DNA of 64,000 bases from positions 1 through 64,000 of the forward strand of contig MPDE01000014.1 of the NCBI GenBank assembly GCA_001874335.1, in the 5' to 3' direction. The notes under the pieces were generated by a model that ran no database searches, was not told the origin of the DNA, and saw only the letters and a program-made list of their open reading frames with translations. The DNA is from Bacteroidetes bacterium MedPE-SWsnd-G2 (lineage in GTDB: Bacteria > Bacteroidota > Bacteroidia > Flavobacteriales > Flavobacteriaceae). Positions 1 to 9,287 of the stretch are shown one piece after another. The position numbers were made by a program, and so were the translations under genes. The stretch's first letter is position 1, and the number at the start of each line of letters is the position of its first letter.

Positions 1-28
1 ATCACAATAATTTATATTTATATAATAA

Positions 29-1123
29 ATGGTTAATTTTAATTTTAGTATTAACATTTACAGAAAATTAGCCAATTTGAATAGGAGAACTTCGTATTAC
101 CGCAATCCATTAATTAAGAATACTACAATTTTAGGGATTTCACTTTTAATTAGTTTTCTTGTAAATCTTCCTCGCACGCTAATTGTTTTTAAAATTGATA
201 AGGACGATAACGAGTTTTTGTCGTTTGCTACCTTCCAAGATCTGATATTTAGATTTGTTGTTCTTTTTTTAATGTGCCTAGCAGTATTAAGTTTTAATTG
301 TAATTGGAGAGAACGCTTTAACGGAATTTCTGAAAAAGGCATGGTGTTTTTGACCATAGGTGTTGATTTGTTAATTTTTGCATTAACTGCAGCTTTATTT
401 TTAGGTTGTCATGATTTGTTAGTAGATCAGCCATTAACCCTTCTGGATAAAAAACTGTTCTTATTTGTGTATTTGACAGTTACGGTTTTGCTGTTTTTTA
501 TTTCAAAAGCACTGCGCTATCGGATGCTGAGAAATGAAACACTAAAGGAAGCAGCGCAGCTAAAGGAAGAGAATTTGCAAAATGAATTATCGGCACTTAA
601 AAATCAAATAAACCCTCATTTTCTTTTTAACAGTTTAAACACCTTAAGTTCTTTAACCAGAGGTAATAAAGAAGCAACAGCGTTTATTGGTAAGTTGTCA
701 TTTATGTATCGCTATATTTTATTGAGTAGCGATAGAGATTTAGTAACTTTAGACGAAGAATTGAAGTTTTTAAAGAGTTATATCTTTTTAATGAAAACCA
801 GATTTAGTGATAAGTTTAATGTGGTATTCGATTTAGGAAGCAATTATGAGAATTTTGAAGTTCCTATTTTATCATTACAATTGTTAGTAGAAAATGCCGT
901 TAAACACAACGAAATATCTGTTAGTAATCCTTTAGAAGTTTCTATTAAAATTGAAAATAATAATCTGATAGTTTCAAATAAAATTAGAATTAGAAATTCA
1001 ATGGTGGACAGTACCAATCTTGGGTTAGCAAACCTTGATAAACGCTATTTTTTATTAAAAAAGAAACACATTAAAATAAGTAACAATACCGAGATTTTTG
1101 AAGTAACCTTACCCTTAAAATAA
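29..1123 (+). CDS. LytS-type membrane sensor histidine kinase
   Basis: Inner-membrane histidine kinase of the LytS / His_kinase (PF06580) class. Four hydrophobic segments at about residues 33-53, 71-89, 104-127 and 141-160 form the sensor part with no large periplasmic domain. A short coiled coil leads to the family signature NQINPHFLFN, giving His197 as the phospho-acceptor. The ATPase N box is LVENAVKHN (286-294), and the C-terminal part keeps the short NLGLANLDKRY motif usual for this class. The stop lies 4 bases before the LytTR regulator, so the two are one two-component unit. The stimulus cannot be read from the sequence. The efflux locus that follows is a plausible target, which is inference. 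Confidence 0.93.
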   Translation: MVNFNFSINIYRKLANLNRRTSYYRNPLIKNTTILGISLLISFLVNLPRTLIVFKIDKDDNEFLSFATFQDLIFRFVVLFLMCLAVLSFNCNWRERFNGISEKGMVFLTIGVDLLIFALTAALFLGCHDLLVDQPLTLLDKKLFLFVYLTVTVLLFFISKALRYRMLRNETLKEAAQLKEENLQNELSALKNQINPHFLFNSLNTLSSLTRGNKEATAFIGKLSFMYRYILLSSDRDLVTLDEELKFLKSYIFLMKTRFSDKFNVVFDLGSNYENFEVPILSLQLLVENAVKHNEISVSNPLEVSIKIENNNLIVSNKIRIRNSMVDSTNLGLANLDKRYFLLKKKHIKISNNTEIFEVTLPLK

Positions 1124-1127
1124 AACC

Positions 1128-1883
1128 ATGAAAGTTGTAATTGTAGAAGATGAAGTTGCTGCAAGTGAAAATTTATCATACTTGCTAAAAGCATTAAATC
1201 CAGAAATTGAAATTTTAGCAATTCTAGATAGCGTCAAAGCAAGTGTCAAATATTTTTCAAAACCCCACGATGCCAAATTAATATTTATGGATATCCATTT
1301 GGCAGATGGTAATTCTTTCGAGATTTTTTCTCAAACACCATTAGAAGTGCCAATAATTTTTACGACCGCTTACAATCAATATGCAATTAAAGCTTTTAAA
1401 GTTAATAGCATAGATTACCTTTTAAAACCAATTGATGAAGATGAGTTATCTGTTGCTTTAGAGAAGTTTGAAGCAAAAACACAGCATGAAACTTCAATAA
1501 AAATGGAAGAGGTTTTAAAATCTATGTTTACCAGTAAGTTGGATCATAAGTCAACCTATTTGGTGCATCATAGAGATGAGTTGCTGCCTATAAAAACTGA
1601 AGATATAGCCTATTTTTATATAGACGTTGGTGTTGTAAAGGCCGTGACTTTTAGTTCAAAATCTTATATCGTTGATAAAAAATTGGAGGACATTGAAAAG
1701 GAATTGAATACGTATCAGTTTTTTAGGATAAACCGACAAGCCGTGGTAAATAGGGCTGCTGTAGAAAACGTAAAAGTTTATTTTAATGGTAAACTTATAG
1801 TAGGACTAAATCCAAAATTTCCAGATCGCGTAATTGTAAGTAAAGCCAAAGCAACTGCATTTAAAGATTGGCTTGGTCGTTAA
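1128..1883 (+). CDS. LytTR-family response regulator
   Basis: DNA-binding partner of the upstream LytS-type kinase. The receiver domain covers about residues 1-118, with acidic pocket EDE (7-9), phospho-acceptor Asp55 (FMDIHLADG) and conserved Lys100 (YLLKPID). The LytTR DNA-binding domain covers about 145-248 and contains the typical FFRINRQAVVN stretch. The length of 251 residues is normal. The 108-base gap to the next gene means the efflux genes could be a target or merely neighbours. LytTR proteins usually bind paired direct repeats; I did not find a convincing pair in that gap. Confidence 0.95.
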   Translation: MKVVIVEDEVAASENLSYLLKALNPEIEILAILDSVKASVKYFSKPHDAKLIFMDIHLADGNSFEIFSQTPLEVPIIFTTAYNQYAIKAFKVNSIDYLLKPIDEDELSVALEKFEAKTQHETSIKMEEVLKSMFTSKLDHKSTYLVHHRDELLPIKTEDIAYFYIDVGVVKAVTFSSKSYIVDKKLEDIEKELNTYQFFRINRQAVVNRAAVENVKVYFNGKLIVGLNPKFPDRVIVSKAKATAFKDWLGR

Positions 1884-1991
1884 TTGTAGTATACTTCTTA
1901 GTCTATTAAATAACTCATTGTTTATTAGGGTTTAAAGGTGTGGTGCCTATTATTTTACTATATTTAGTTTATATATTAACTGATATAGTTT

Positions 1992-4337
1992 ATGCGAAAA
2001 ATAGTTGTGTTATGCTTTGTTTTTTGTTTGCCTTTATGTTCTGTAGGGCAAACTAAAGAAGTATTAAATGTTGGGATTTTATTAGATTATTTTGACACCA
2101 ATAAAATAGATCTTTTTGATGAACTTAAAAATGAAATTAAGGCAGTAGTTGGTGAAGATGCAGAGGTTAAATTTGATGATGAAAATATCCTCGTAGCCGA
2201 TTTAGACGTAAAAAAGGCTCAAGAGAATTACAATACCATTATCACTAAGGATGTTGATATTATTTTAGCATTTGGATTAGTGAATAATGAGGTTATTGCC
2301 AGAGTAAAATCCCACCCTATTCCTACGATCTTGTTTGGTGTAGTAAGTAATGATCTTATCAAGATTAAAGAAGGTCAAACAACGTCAGAAATTAATAACT
2401 TTTCATTTATAATTACGTCAAAATCATATGCTTCCGATTTGCTTACGTTACATCAACTTTCCAATTATAATAAAGTAGGTATAATTATTGAAGACGGAGT
2501 GGTTGATGGAGTCGATGTTGAAGGGTTTATGGATACGGTTGCACAAGACTTAGATGTAGATTACAAAGTAATTCCCTTTAAGTCTTTAGATGATATATTA
2601 TCTAATATTGATGGCATAGACGCAGCTTATCTGGTTGGTGGGTTTTATCTTCAAGAATCCGAAATAAAAACACTTGCCAATGAGTTTATCAAACGTAAGA
2701 TTCCGTCTTTCACAAATAATACGATTACAGATTTGGACAATGGCTTGATGGCTACAAACCAAGCAAAGCAAAATTTAAATCAGTTTTTTAGAAGGGTAGC
2801 CTTAAGTGTGGAGGATGTAGTTTCAGGTAAAAACTTGAAAGATATTCCTATTTATTTAGAGTATGATAATGAGCTTACCATAAACTATAATACGGCTCAA
2901 CTTGTTGAGTTGCCAATAAAAAATAGCCTATTGGCGACTACCAATTTTGTCGGTAATTTCAATAAGGTTATCTACGATAAAAAATATGGATTAGTAGAAG
3001 TTCTGCACAATATTATCCAGGATAATTTGGGCCTTCAAGTTGAAAAAGCAAACATCAACTTAGCTGGTAAAGATGTGCAGTCTGCTAAAAGCGAATACCT
3101 ACCCAATTTGTCGGCTAGTGCCAGTGCGGCTTATGTAGACCCAGGTCTTGCTGAAGTGGCAAATGGACAAAGCCCAGAGTTTTCAACTAGCGGAAATATA
3201 GGGTTATCTCAATTGGTGTATTCTGAAGCTGTTTCGGCTAATGTGAGTATTCAAAAATCTTTGGAGCAAGCGCAAATTCAAAATTACACCTCAGAAGAGT
3301 TGAACACCGTTTTAGAAGGAGCAAATACCTATTTAAATTGCTTAATACTAAAAGCGAACTTGCAAATAGTTTCTCAGAATTTAGAATTGACTAAAACCAA
3401 CTTGCAAATAGCAAAGCAAAACTTTGAAGCTGGGCAATCTGGAAAATCGGATGTGCTACGATTTCAAAGTGAATTAGCCCAAGGATCACAACTATTAATA
3501 GAAGCAATTAATAGTTTAAAACAATCTTTTTTCGAATTAAATAAAGTGCTTAACAATCCTATAGATCAAAAAATTGATGTTGAAGATTTAGAATTGCAAG
3601 TAGAGTTGTTTGAGCGCTACAATTACAGCAAGTGGAGTCGTTTTTTAGATAACCCAAAACTGAGAAAAAAACTAATCGACTTTTTGGTAGAATTTGCTTT
3701 AGAAAACTCACCAGAGCTAAAATCATTAGATTATAATTTAGAAGCAACCGACAGGAGTTTGAAATTGTATAGTGGCGGTCGTTTTGTGCCAACCTTAGCG
3801 CTACAAGGGCAGTATATTCATGAATTAAGTAGGTCTGGAAAAGGCGTGGGGTATCCAACTGGTTTTCCTGTAATTCCAGATGGGTATTATAATGTTGGAG
3901 CTAGTTTAACCATTCCTTTAATTGATCAGAATAAACAAAACATTAATAAACAAATTGCAATCATTCAAAAAGATCAAATTGAGATTAATGAGCAGGACTT
4001 AAAATTGCAAATTGCATCTAATATTAATAATGCTATTTTAGATTTGATAAATCAAATTGCAAACATAGAATTGTCCAAAGTATCCGAACGAACTGCAGAA
4101 GAAGGCTTAGAATTAACTCAAGCATCTTATAACAGCGGAGCCGTTAATATTGTACAGTTATTAGACGCGCAAAACAATTACTTGGAAGCGCAGTTGGCTA
4201 ATATAAGTGCTAACTATAACTACTTGTTTAGTGCTTTACAATTAGAACGTAGTTTGGGCTATTTCTTTCTTTTACATACGGTTGAGGAAAATGAAGAAGT
4301 CATTAGAAGATTTGAAGAATTTGCATTAAGAAATTAA
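1992..4337 (+). CDS. Fusion of ABC-type substrate-binding-like domain to TolC outer-membrane efflux protein
   Basis: Residues 1-20 form a signal peptide ending SVGQ. Residues about 22-320 resemble a periplasmic binding protein of the ABC_sub_bind (PF04392, TrpX-like) type: repeated beta-alpha units, VGILLDYF at the start, PTILFGVV mid-way, and AAYLVGGFYLQ. Residues about 325-781 are a TolC/OEP domain with two alpha-hairpin repeats (LQIAKQNFEAGQSGKSDVLR and LTQASYNSGAVNIVQLLDAQ). TolC proteins are normally 420-500 residues, so the extra 300 residues are a real N-terminal addition in one uninterrupted frame. It lies 18 bases before the adaptor gene and would form the outer-membrane channel of the following RND pump. 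The binding-domain role (ligand capture or gating) is inference. Confidence 0.85.
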   Translation: MRKIVVLCFVFCLPLCSVGQTKEVLNVGILLDYFDTNKIDLFDELKNEIKAVVGEDAEVKFDDENILVADLDVKKAQENYNTIITKDVDIILAFGLVNNEVIARVKSHPIPTILFGVVSNDLIKIKEGQTTSEINNFSFIITSKSYASDLLTLHQLSNYNKVGIIIEDGVVDGVDVEGFMDTVAQDLDVDYKVIPFKSLDDILSNIDGIDAAYLVGGFYLQESEIKTLANEFIKRKIPSFTNNTITDLDNGLMATNQAKQNLNQFFRRVALSVEDVVSGKNLKDIPIYLEYDNELTINYNTAQLVELPIKNSLLATTNFVGNFNKVIYDKKYGLVEVLHNIIQDNLGLQVEKANINLAGKDVQSAKSEYLPNLSASASAAYVDPGLAEVANGQSPEFSTSGNIGLSQLVYSEAVSANVSIQKSLEQAQIQNYTSEELNTVLEGANTYLNCLILKANLQIVSQNLELTKTNLQIAKQNFEAGQSGKSDVLRFQSELAQGSQLLIEAINSLKQSFFELNKVLNNPIDQKIDVEDLELQVELFERYNYSKWSRFLDNPKLRKKLIDFLVEFALENSPELKSLDYNLEATDRSLKLYSGGRFVPTLALQGQYIHELSRSGKGVGYPTGFPVIPDGYYNVGASLTIPLIDQNKQNINKQIAIIQKDQIEINEQDLKLQIASNINNAILDLINQIANIELSKVSERTAEEGLELTQASYNSGAVNIVQLLDAQNNYLEAQLANISANYNYLFSALQLERSLGYFFLLHTVEENEEVIRRFEEFALRN

Positions 4338-4355
4338 AAAATAACACTACCATTT

Positions 4356-5450
4356 ATGAATAATTTTAAAACCATAAACTACAAAATAATGTGCCTATTG
4401 GCAGTAATTTTGGTGTCATCTTGTAGTGAGAAAAAGGTTGAAGAGAAAAAAGCCATTAGACCAGTTAAGTTTGAAACGGTATCTTATTTAGGAGGTGAAA
4501 AAGTGAGAACCTTTAGTGGGGCAGCCAAAACTGATAAGATCATTAATTTAAGTTTCAGAAATAGTGGTATTATCACAAAATTAGATATGAAACTTGGTCA
4601 AAAAGTAAAAAAAGGACAACTTTTGGCTCAATTAGATAATGTGCAATCAAGGCTAAATTACGAGAGTTCTATTGAGTCTTTAAATAGTGCAGAGTCTCAG
4701 ATGAATACTTCAAAATTGAACTTAAACCGCGTTCGTTCTCTGTATGAAAAAGGAAGTAGTGCATTAAGTGATTACGAAGCAGCTAAAAACTCGTATTTAA
4801 CGGCTGTAGCAAGTTTTGAATCGGCTAAGCGTAGCGTTGCAATTCAACAAGAACAAATACGTTATGGTTATTTATATGCGCCTGAAAATAGTGTTATCGC
4901 AGAGGTGTCAACCGAAATTGATGAAAACGTTAGTGTAGGGCAAGTAATTGGAGTGTTAAATGCGGGTACTCAAATGGAAATTAAGTTAGGTTTACCGGAG
5001 AGTGTAATAAATGGCGTATCTCAAAATATGGCTGTTAAAGTCGATTTTTCTGCTATAAAAGGAGAACAATTTGAGGGGGTTGTAACCGAGGTTTCTCCAG
5101 CTGTCGACACTAATACATCTACTTACCCCATAAAAATAACGGTGACCAACCCTTCTTCAAAAATAAAAAGTGGAATGGCTGCTAATGTCACTTTTGATTT
5201 TGGTGATAATAACGACTTTGAAAAATTTCTTGTCGTTCCTGCCAAGGCGGTAGGAGAAGATGATAAAGGCCAATTTGTGTTTGTTATTGAAGGCGAAGGT
5301 GAAATAGGAAAAGTAAAGAAAACTCATATTCAGTTAGGGAATTTATCTTCAGACGGATTTGAAGTGAAATCTGGATTAGAAAAAGGACAACGTATAGCGA
5401 CTGCAGGTTTGCAAACCTTGCTAGATGGCCAGGAGGTTAAATTAAATTAA
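4356..5450 (+). CDS. RND efflux periplasmic adaptor (membrane fusion protein), lipoprotein
   Basis: HlyD/AcrA-like adaptor that joins the RND pump to the outer-membrane channel. A lipoprotein signal ends at VSSC, with Cys23 as the lipidation site. A first barrel-sandwich half contains KLGQKVKKGQLLAQLDN. A helical hairpin follows (NLNRVRSLYEKGSSALSDYE), then the second lipoyl half (APENSVIAEVSTEIDENVSVG), a beta-barrel and a membrane-proximal domain (IATAGLQTLLDGQEVKLN). The 364-residue length is standard. It sits 18 bases after the TolC fusion and 13 bases before the pump, the normal order for a tripartite operon. The substrate is unknown. Confidence 0.94.
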   Translation: MNNFKTINYKIMCLLAVILVSSCSEKKVEEKKAIRPVKFETVSYLGGEKVRTFSGAAKTDKIINLSFRNSGIITKLDMKLGQKVKKGQLLAQLDNVQSRLNYESSIESLNSAESQMNTSKLNLNRVRSLYEKGSSALSDYEAAKNSYLTAVASFESAKRSVAIQQEQIRYGYLYAPENSVIAEVSTEIDENVSVGQVIGVLNAGTQMEIKLGLPESVINGVSQNMAVKVDFSAIKGEQFEGVVTEVSPAVDTNTSTYPIKITVTNPSSKIKSGMAANVTFDFGDNNDFEKFLVVPAKAVGEDDKGQFVFVIEGEGEIGKVKKTHIQLGNLSSDGFEVKSGLEKGQRIATAGLQTLLDGQEVKLN

Positions 5451-5463
5451 TAGACCAATTTGT

Positions 5464-8400
5464 ATGAATTTAACACAATTTTCAATTGAGAAAAATAGAA
5501 TAACCTTCACTATTCTTGGTACAATTATTTTGTTAGGGATATCATTATACCCTGGTTTACCAAGAGATAGTATGCCGCCTTATACCGTTCGGGTCGCTAC
5601 AATAGTTTCGCAATTTCCAGGAGCAAGTCCTGAGCGTGTTGAACTCTTAGTTACTGATAAAATAGAAAAGGTAGCCCAAGAATTACCAGAGTTAAAAGAG
5701 GTGTCGAGTACTTCTCGTTCTGGTTTATCTGTGGTTTCAGTGACTTTAAAAGATGAAGTGGAACCAGAGAAAATGCAGGAGGTTTGGGATAGGCTAAGAC
5801 GAAAATTGGACGTGATCTCTGGCTTGCCGCAAGGTGTAACTTATAATTTGGACGATGACGGTATTGGAGATGTTTACGGCATTGCTTTAGGTTTAATATC
5901 AGACGGATTTTCATATGCCGAAATGAAAGAATATGCAGATGATATTAAAGACGAATTAATAAAGCTTGAAGATGCAGCAAAAGTTGAATTAGGAGGTTCT
6001 CAAGATGAGCGTGTTTTTGTTGAGTTTGATAATACAGTATTAAAGGAGTACGGCCTTTCTTCAAGTAAACTTCAAAGCATTATTACAAGTACAAATATAT
6101 TGAGTTCTGGCGGTGAAATTAATGTCGAGGATGAACGTATAATTCTGGAGCCAACGGGTAATTTTGATAACATCGAAGACATTAAGAGCATGCTCATCCC
6201 GGTAGGTGACGGTTCTCAATTAGTTTACCTGGGAGATATTACAAAAATTAGAAAATGGTATATAGATCCACCTAAACAAATTGTGAGTGTCGATGGAGAA
6301 AATGCAATATCCCTGCACGTTAATCTTAAAGATGGTGCAAATATTATTAAGTTAGGAGAGGATATTAATGCAGTTGTAAGTAAGTGGGAAGAGCGATTGC
6401 CTGTTGGATTAGAATTAAAACGATTGGCATCAATGGATTCCTATATTGATGTAAAGATTTCAGATTTTATTGTAAATCTAATCCAAGCCATTGTTATTGT
6501 ATTGGTGGTAATGCTTAGTTTTTTAGGTTTTCGATCTGGTTTAGTGATTTCAAGTCTTATTCCTATTGTAGTAATTATGACACTTATGTTGATGGGGGTG
6601 TTAAACATGGGGTTAAATCAGGTAACCTTAGCAGCTTTAATTATGGCTCTCGGGATGATGGTAGATAACGCTATAGTTGTTGCGGAGACCATAATGGTAA
6701 AAATGGAGAACGGAATTGATGTGAAAGATGCAGCAATTCAAGCATGTTCAGAGTTGTTTACCCCGCTGTTAATTTCCACCTTAACCACCTCTGCTGCCTT
6801 TTTAGCCTTTTATTTAGCTGAGTCTATAATGGGTGACATTATGGGGGTGATTTTTGTTGTCATCTCCTTGGCGTTAGGATCATCATGGATAGTAGCTTTA
6901 ACCATCGTTCCATTATTTTGTTACTTGTTTTTAAAGGTTAAGCCAAAATCAGAGCAACAACCCAGTGCAATAGATAAAATCATTGACAAGCTTAAAGGCA
7001 ACTACAAAAACTTAGTGCTTTTTGCTTTAGGTAATAAGTATAAAGTAATACTGGTAATAGTTGTAATGTTTGCCCTATCTCTTTTCGGATTTACTAAAAT
7101 TGCTTTTATATTTTTTCCAGATAGTGATAGAAACATGATTACGGTAGATATTAATTTACCGCAGGGTACGAGAATTGAGCGTACCTCAGAAATTATAAGT
7201 GATATAGAGACTTATATCTTAGATTCCTTGATAGTCAAGGAGAACAGACCAAATGGTATCACAGATTGGTCATCATACGTTGGTGAAGGGCCAGAATCTT
7301 ACGATCAAGGTTATACACCAGATGAGCCAAATTCAAGTTATGCCCATATGCTTGTAAATGTTTCTGATGCCACCTTCAATAGTTTAATGATTGAGAAGTT
7401 AGACGCCTTTTGTTATAACTCGTTTGCCAATGCCGATATTAAAGTTGGTTTTTTAGGAGCAGGAGGAGGAGGAACGCCTATTGAAATAAAAATTTCTGGT
7501 GATAACCCTGATGTTTTGGCAAATATTTCTGAATCAGTGAAAACGGAGTTAACCGGAATTTCAGGAACTAAAAATGTTAAGGATGATTGGGGGCCGAAAA
7601 GTAAAAAGTTTGTTATTAATATTGATCAAAATAGGGCGCAAGTGGCAGGAGTATCAAGCCAAGATATTGCAACCTCTTTACAAACCGTTTTAGACGGGTT
7701 TAAAACAGGAGAATATCGTGAGGACGATAAAACAATTCCTATTTTAATGCGGAGTGATGAGAGTCAACAACAAACATTAGAATCTTTAGAAACCTTAAAT
7801 ATTTATGCTCAAAACTCAGGAAAAAGTGTGCCTCTGCTTCAAGTAGCTACAATAGACCCGCAATGGCAATATTCTAAAATTAGACGTTTAGATATTAATA
7901 GAACTATAAATGTTTCAAGTGAATTAAGTAGTGAAGGGAATGCCTCATATATCACAAAGTCAATAACGCCGTGGTTAGAAGAACAGGCCAAAACTTGGCC
8001 CGTTGGTTATGATTATGAGTTTGGTGGAGATGCAGAAAATACTGCTGATAATATGGGTGCCGTTTTAAAGTATTTACCCTTATCGGGCTTTATTATTTTG
8101 TTGCTTCTTATTATACAGTTTAATTCTTTTAGAAAAATGACTATGGTTACGCTCACTATTCCGTTAGGAATAATTGGTGTTGTATTTGGGCTGTTGGTGT
8201 TTCAAGAACCATTCGGCTTTATGCCATTTTTAGGTGTAATTTCACTTGCAGGTATTGTTATAAACAATGCAATTGTATTAATTGATAGAATAGAAGTAGA
8301 ACAATCTGAATTAAAACGAAACAGTCAAGATGCTATTATTGCCGCTTGTCTTCAGAGATTTAGACCAATACTTTTAGCGACGTTTACAACGGTCTTAGGT

Positions 8401-8577
8401 TTGATACCATTGTATTTAAGTGGAGGTGAAATGTGGGAAGGTATGGCAGTAAGCATTATGATTGGTCTGCTTTTTGGAACTATGATTACGCTAATATTTG
8501 TTCCTTCATTATACAGTATTTTGTTTAAGGTTGATTATAAAAATTACACCTTCAATCCAGAATTGTTAGATGATTAA
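5464..8577 (+). CDS. RND-family efflux permease (inner-membrane pump)
   Basis: AcrB/MdtB-type proton-driven exporter of 1037 residues, the usual length. Transmembrane helix 1 is at about 12-30, and two large periplasmic porter halves follow TM1 and TM7. The helix-4 motif is MMVDNAIVVAE; one Asp is kept and the second position is Asn, a common variant in this superfamily. The second half carries the equivalent AGIVINNAIVLIDRIE. The first periplasmic loop opens with LPRDSMPPYTVRV. The C terminus is short and cytoplasmic. The gene's last 8 bases overlap the following channel gene. Drug, metal or lipid substrate cannot be decided from sequence. Confidence 0.95.
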   Translation: MNLTQFSIEKNRITFTILGTIILLGISLYPGLPRDSMPPYTVRVATIVSQFPGASPERVELLVTDKIEKVAQELPELKEVSSTSRSGLSVVSVTLKDEVEPEKMQEVWDRLRRKLDVISGLPQGVTYNLDDDGIGDVYGIALGLISDGFSYAEMKEYADDIKDELIKLEDAAKVELGGSQDERVFVEFDNTVLKEYGLSSSKLQSIITSTNILSSGGEINVEDERIILEPTGNFDNIEDIKSMLIPVGDGSQLVYLGDITKIRKWYIDPPKQIVSVDGENAISLHVNLKDGANIIKLGEDINAVVSKWEERLPVGLELKRLASMDSYIDVKISDFIVNLIQAIVIVLVVMLSFLGFRSGLVISSLIPIVVIMTLMLMGVLNMGLNQVTLAALIMALGMMVDNAIVVAETIMVKMENGIDVKDAAIQACSELFTPLLISTLTTSAAFLAFYLAESIMGDIMGVIFVVISLALGSSWIVALTIVPLFCYLFLKVKPKSEQQPSAIDKIIDKLKGNYKNLVLFALGNKYKVILVIVVMFALSLFGFTKIAFIFFPDSDRNMITVDINLPQGTRIERTSEIISDIETYILDSLIVKENRPNGITDWSSYVGEGPESYDQGYTPDEPNSSYAHMLVNVSDATFNSLMIEKLDAFCYNSFANADIKVGFLGAGGGGTPIEIKISGDNPDVLANISESVKTELTGISGTKNVKDDWGPKSKKFVINIDQNRAQVAGVSSQDIATSLQTVLDGFKTGEYREDDKTIPILMRSDESQQQTLESLETLNIYAQNSGKSVPLLQVATIDPQWQYSKIRRLDINRTINVSSELSSEGNASYITKSITPWLEEQAKTWPVGYDYEFGGDAENTADNMGAVLKYLPLSGFIILLLLIIQFNSFRKMTMVTLTIPLGIIGVVFGLLVFQEPFGFMPFLGVISLAGIVINNAIVLIDRIEVEQSELKRNSQDAIIAACLQRFRPILLATFTTVLGLIPLYLSGGEMWEGMAVSIMIGLLFGTMITLIFVPSLYSILFKVDYKNYTFNPELLDD

Positions 8578-9277
8578 ATTTTATGAGATGTTAGATTCAA
8601 AGTGGTATCATAAGTTATATGATTTAAGATTCGAACTGTTTTTTTTAAGTTTAGTCTTTGTCTTATTCGGGTCAATTATTTTTCCCTTTAAAATATTTGA
8701 GGATATAATTATGCCTGTTTTATTTATATCTAATATTTGTTCAGGAATTATTTTAATTTCTAAACGCTCAAAGTTGTTGAAGGTATTCATTGCAATGGTA
8801 TTTATTTTAGCCCTATTATTAGTCGTGAATGTTGTGACTGGGGCGAAATCAGAACCACTAGTAAATGGCTATATTAGAATGGGGATTTATTACATATTTT
8901 ATGTCACCGTTACTTATGAAATTATTACCCAAGTATGGCGATCAGCAATTGTAGATCGAAAAGTAATTATAGGTCTGATGAGCGGGTATATTTCTTTGGG
9001 ATTAGTCTCTTTTTTTATCTTTTTGAGTATTTTAATGTCCGACGAAAATGCATTTAGAGGACTTAAAATTATATCTGAATATGAATCTTCTCCAATTCAG
9101 TCATTGATATACTACAGTTATATTACCTTGCTTACAATAGGATATGGCGATATTGTGCCGGTTAGTAATTTAGCTCAAAAGGCCTCGATTTTAGTTGGAC
9201 TCATGGGGCAATTTTATATGGTTATTATTACAGCTGTAGTCATTGAAAAGTACATTAGGCATACACATAAACAATAA
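8570..9277 (+). CDS. Two-pore-helix potassium channel-like membrane protein
   Basis: A 235-residue polytopic protein. Hydrophobic segments lie at about 21-40, 46-64, 72-90, 101-121 and 134-156, then a pore loop with the K+ selectivity filter TIGYGD (189-194), then a last helix at about 205-228. The motif YYSYITLLTIGYGDIVP is the Ion_trans_2 (PF07885) signature. No cytoplasmic regulatory domain is present. The ATG overlaps the end of the RND pump gene by 8 bases, so translation is probably coupled. Function as a K+ channel is inferred from the filter; a link to the pump is inferred only from the overlap. Confidence 0.85.
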   Translation: MIKFYEMLDSKWYHKLYDLRFELFFLSLVFVLFGSIIFPFKIFEDIIMPVLFISNICSGIILISKRSKLLKVFIAMVFILALLLVVNVVTGAKSEPLVNGYIRMGIYYIFYVTVTYEIITQVWRSAIVDRKVIIGLMSGYISLGLVSFFIFLSILMSDENAFRGLKIISEYESSPIQSLIYYSYITLLTIGYGDIVPVSNLAQKASILVGLMGQFYMVIITAVVIEKYIRHTHKQ

Positions 9278-9287
9278 AGATTAACGG

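Noticed and set aside
1992-4337. Fusion TolC being two genes joined by a sequencing or frameshift error
   Set aside because: The 781-codon frame is continuous, with one signal peptide, and no second start or stop remnant lies at the junction.
6650-6700. RND pump helix-4 motif with Asp-Asn rather than Asp-Asp
   Set aside because: VDN variants are very common among RND permeases, so this is not an unusual loss of the proton relay.
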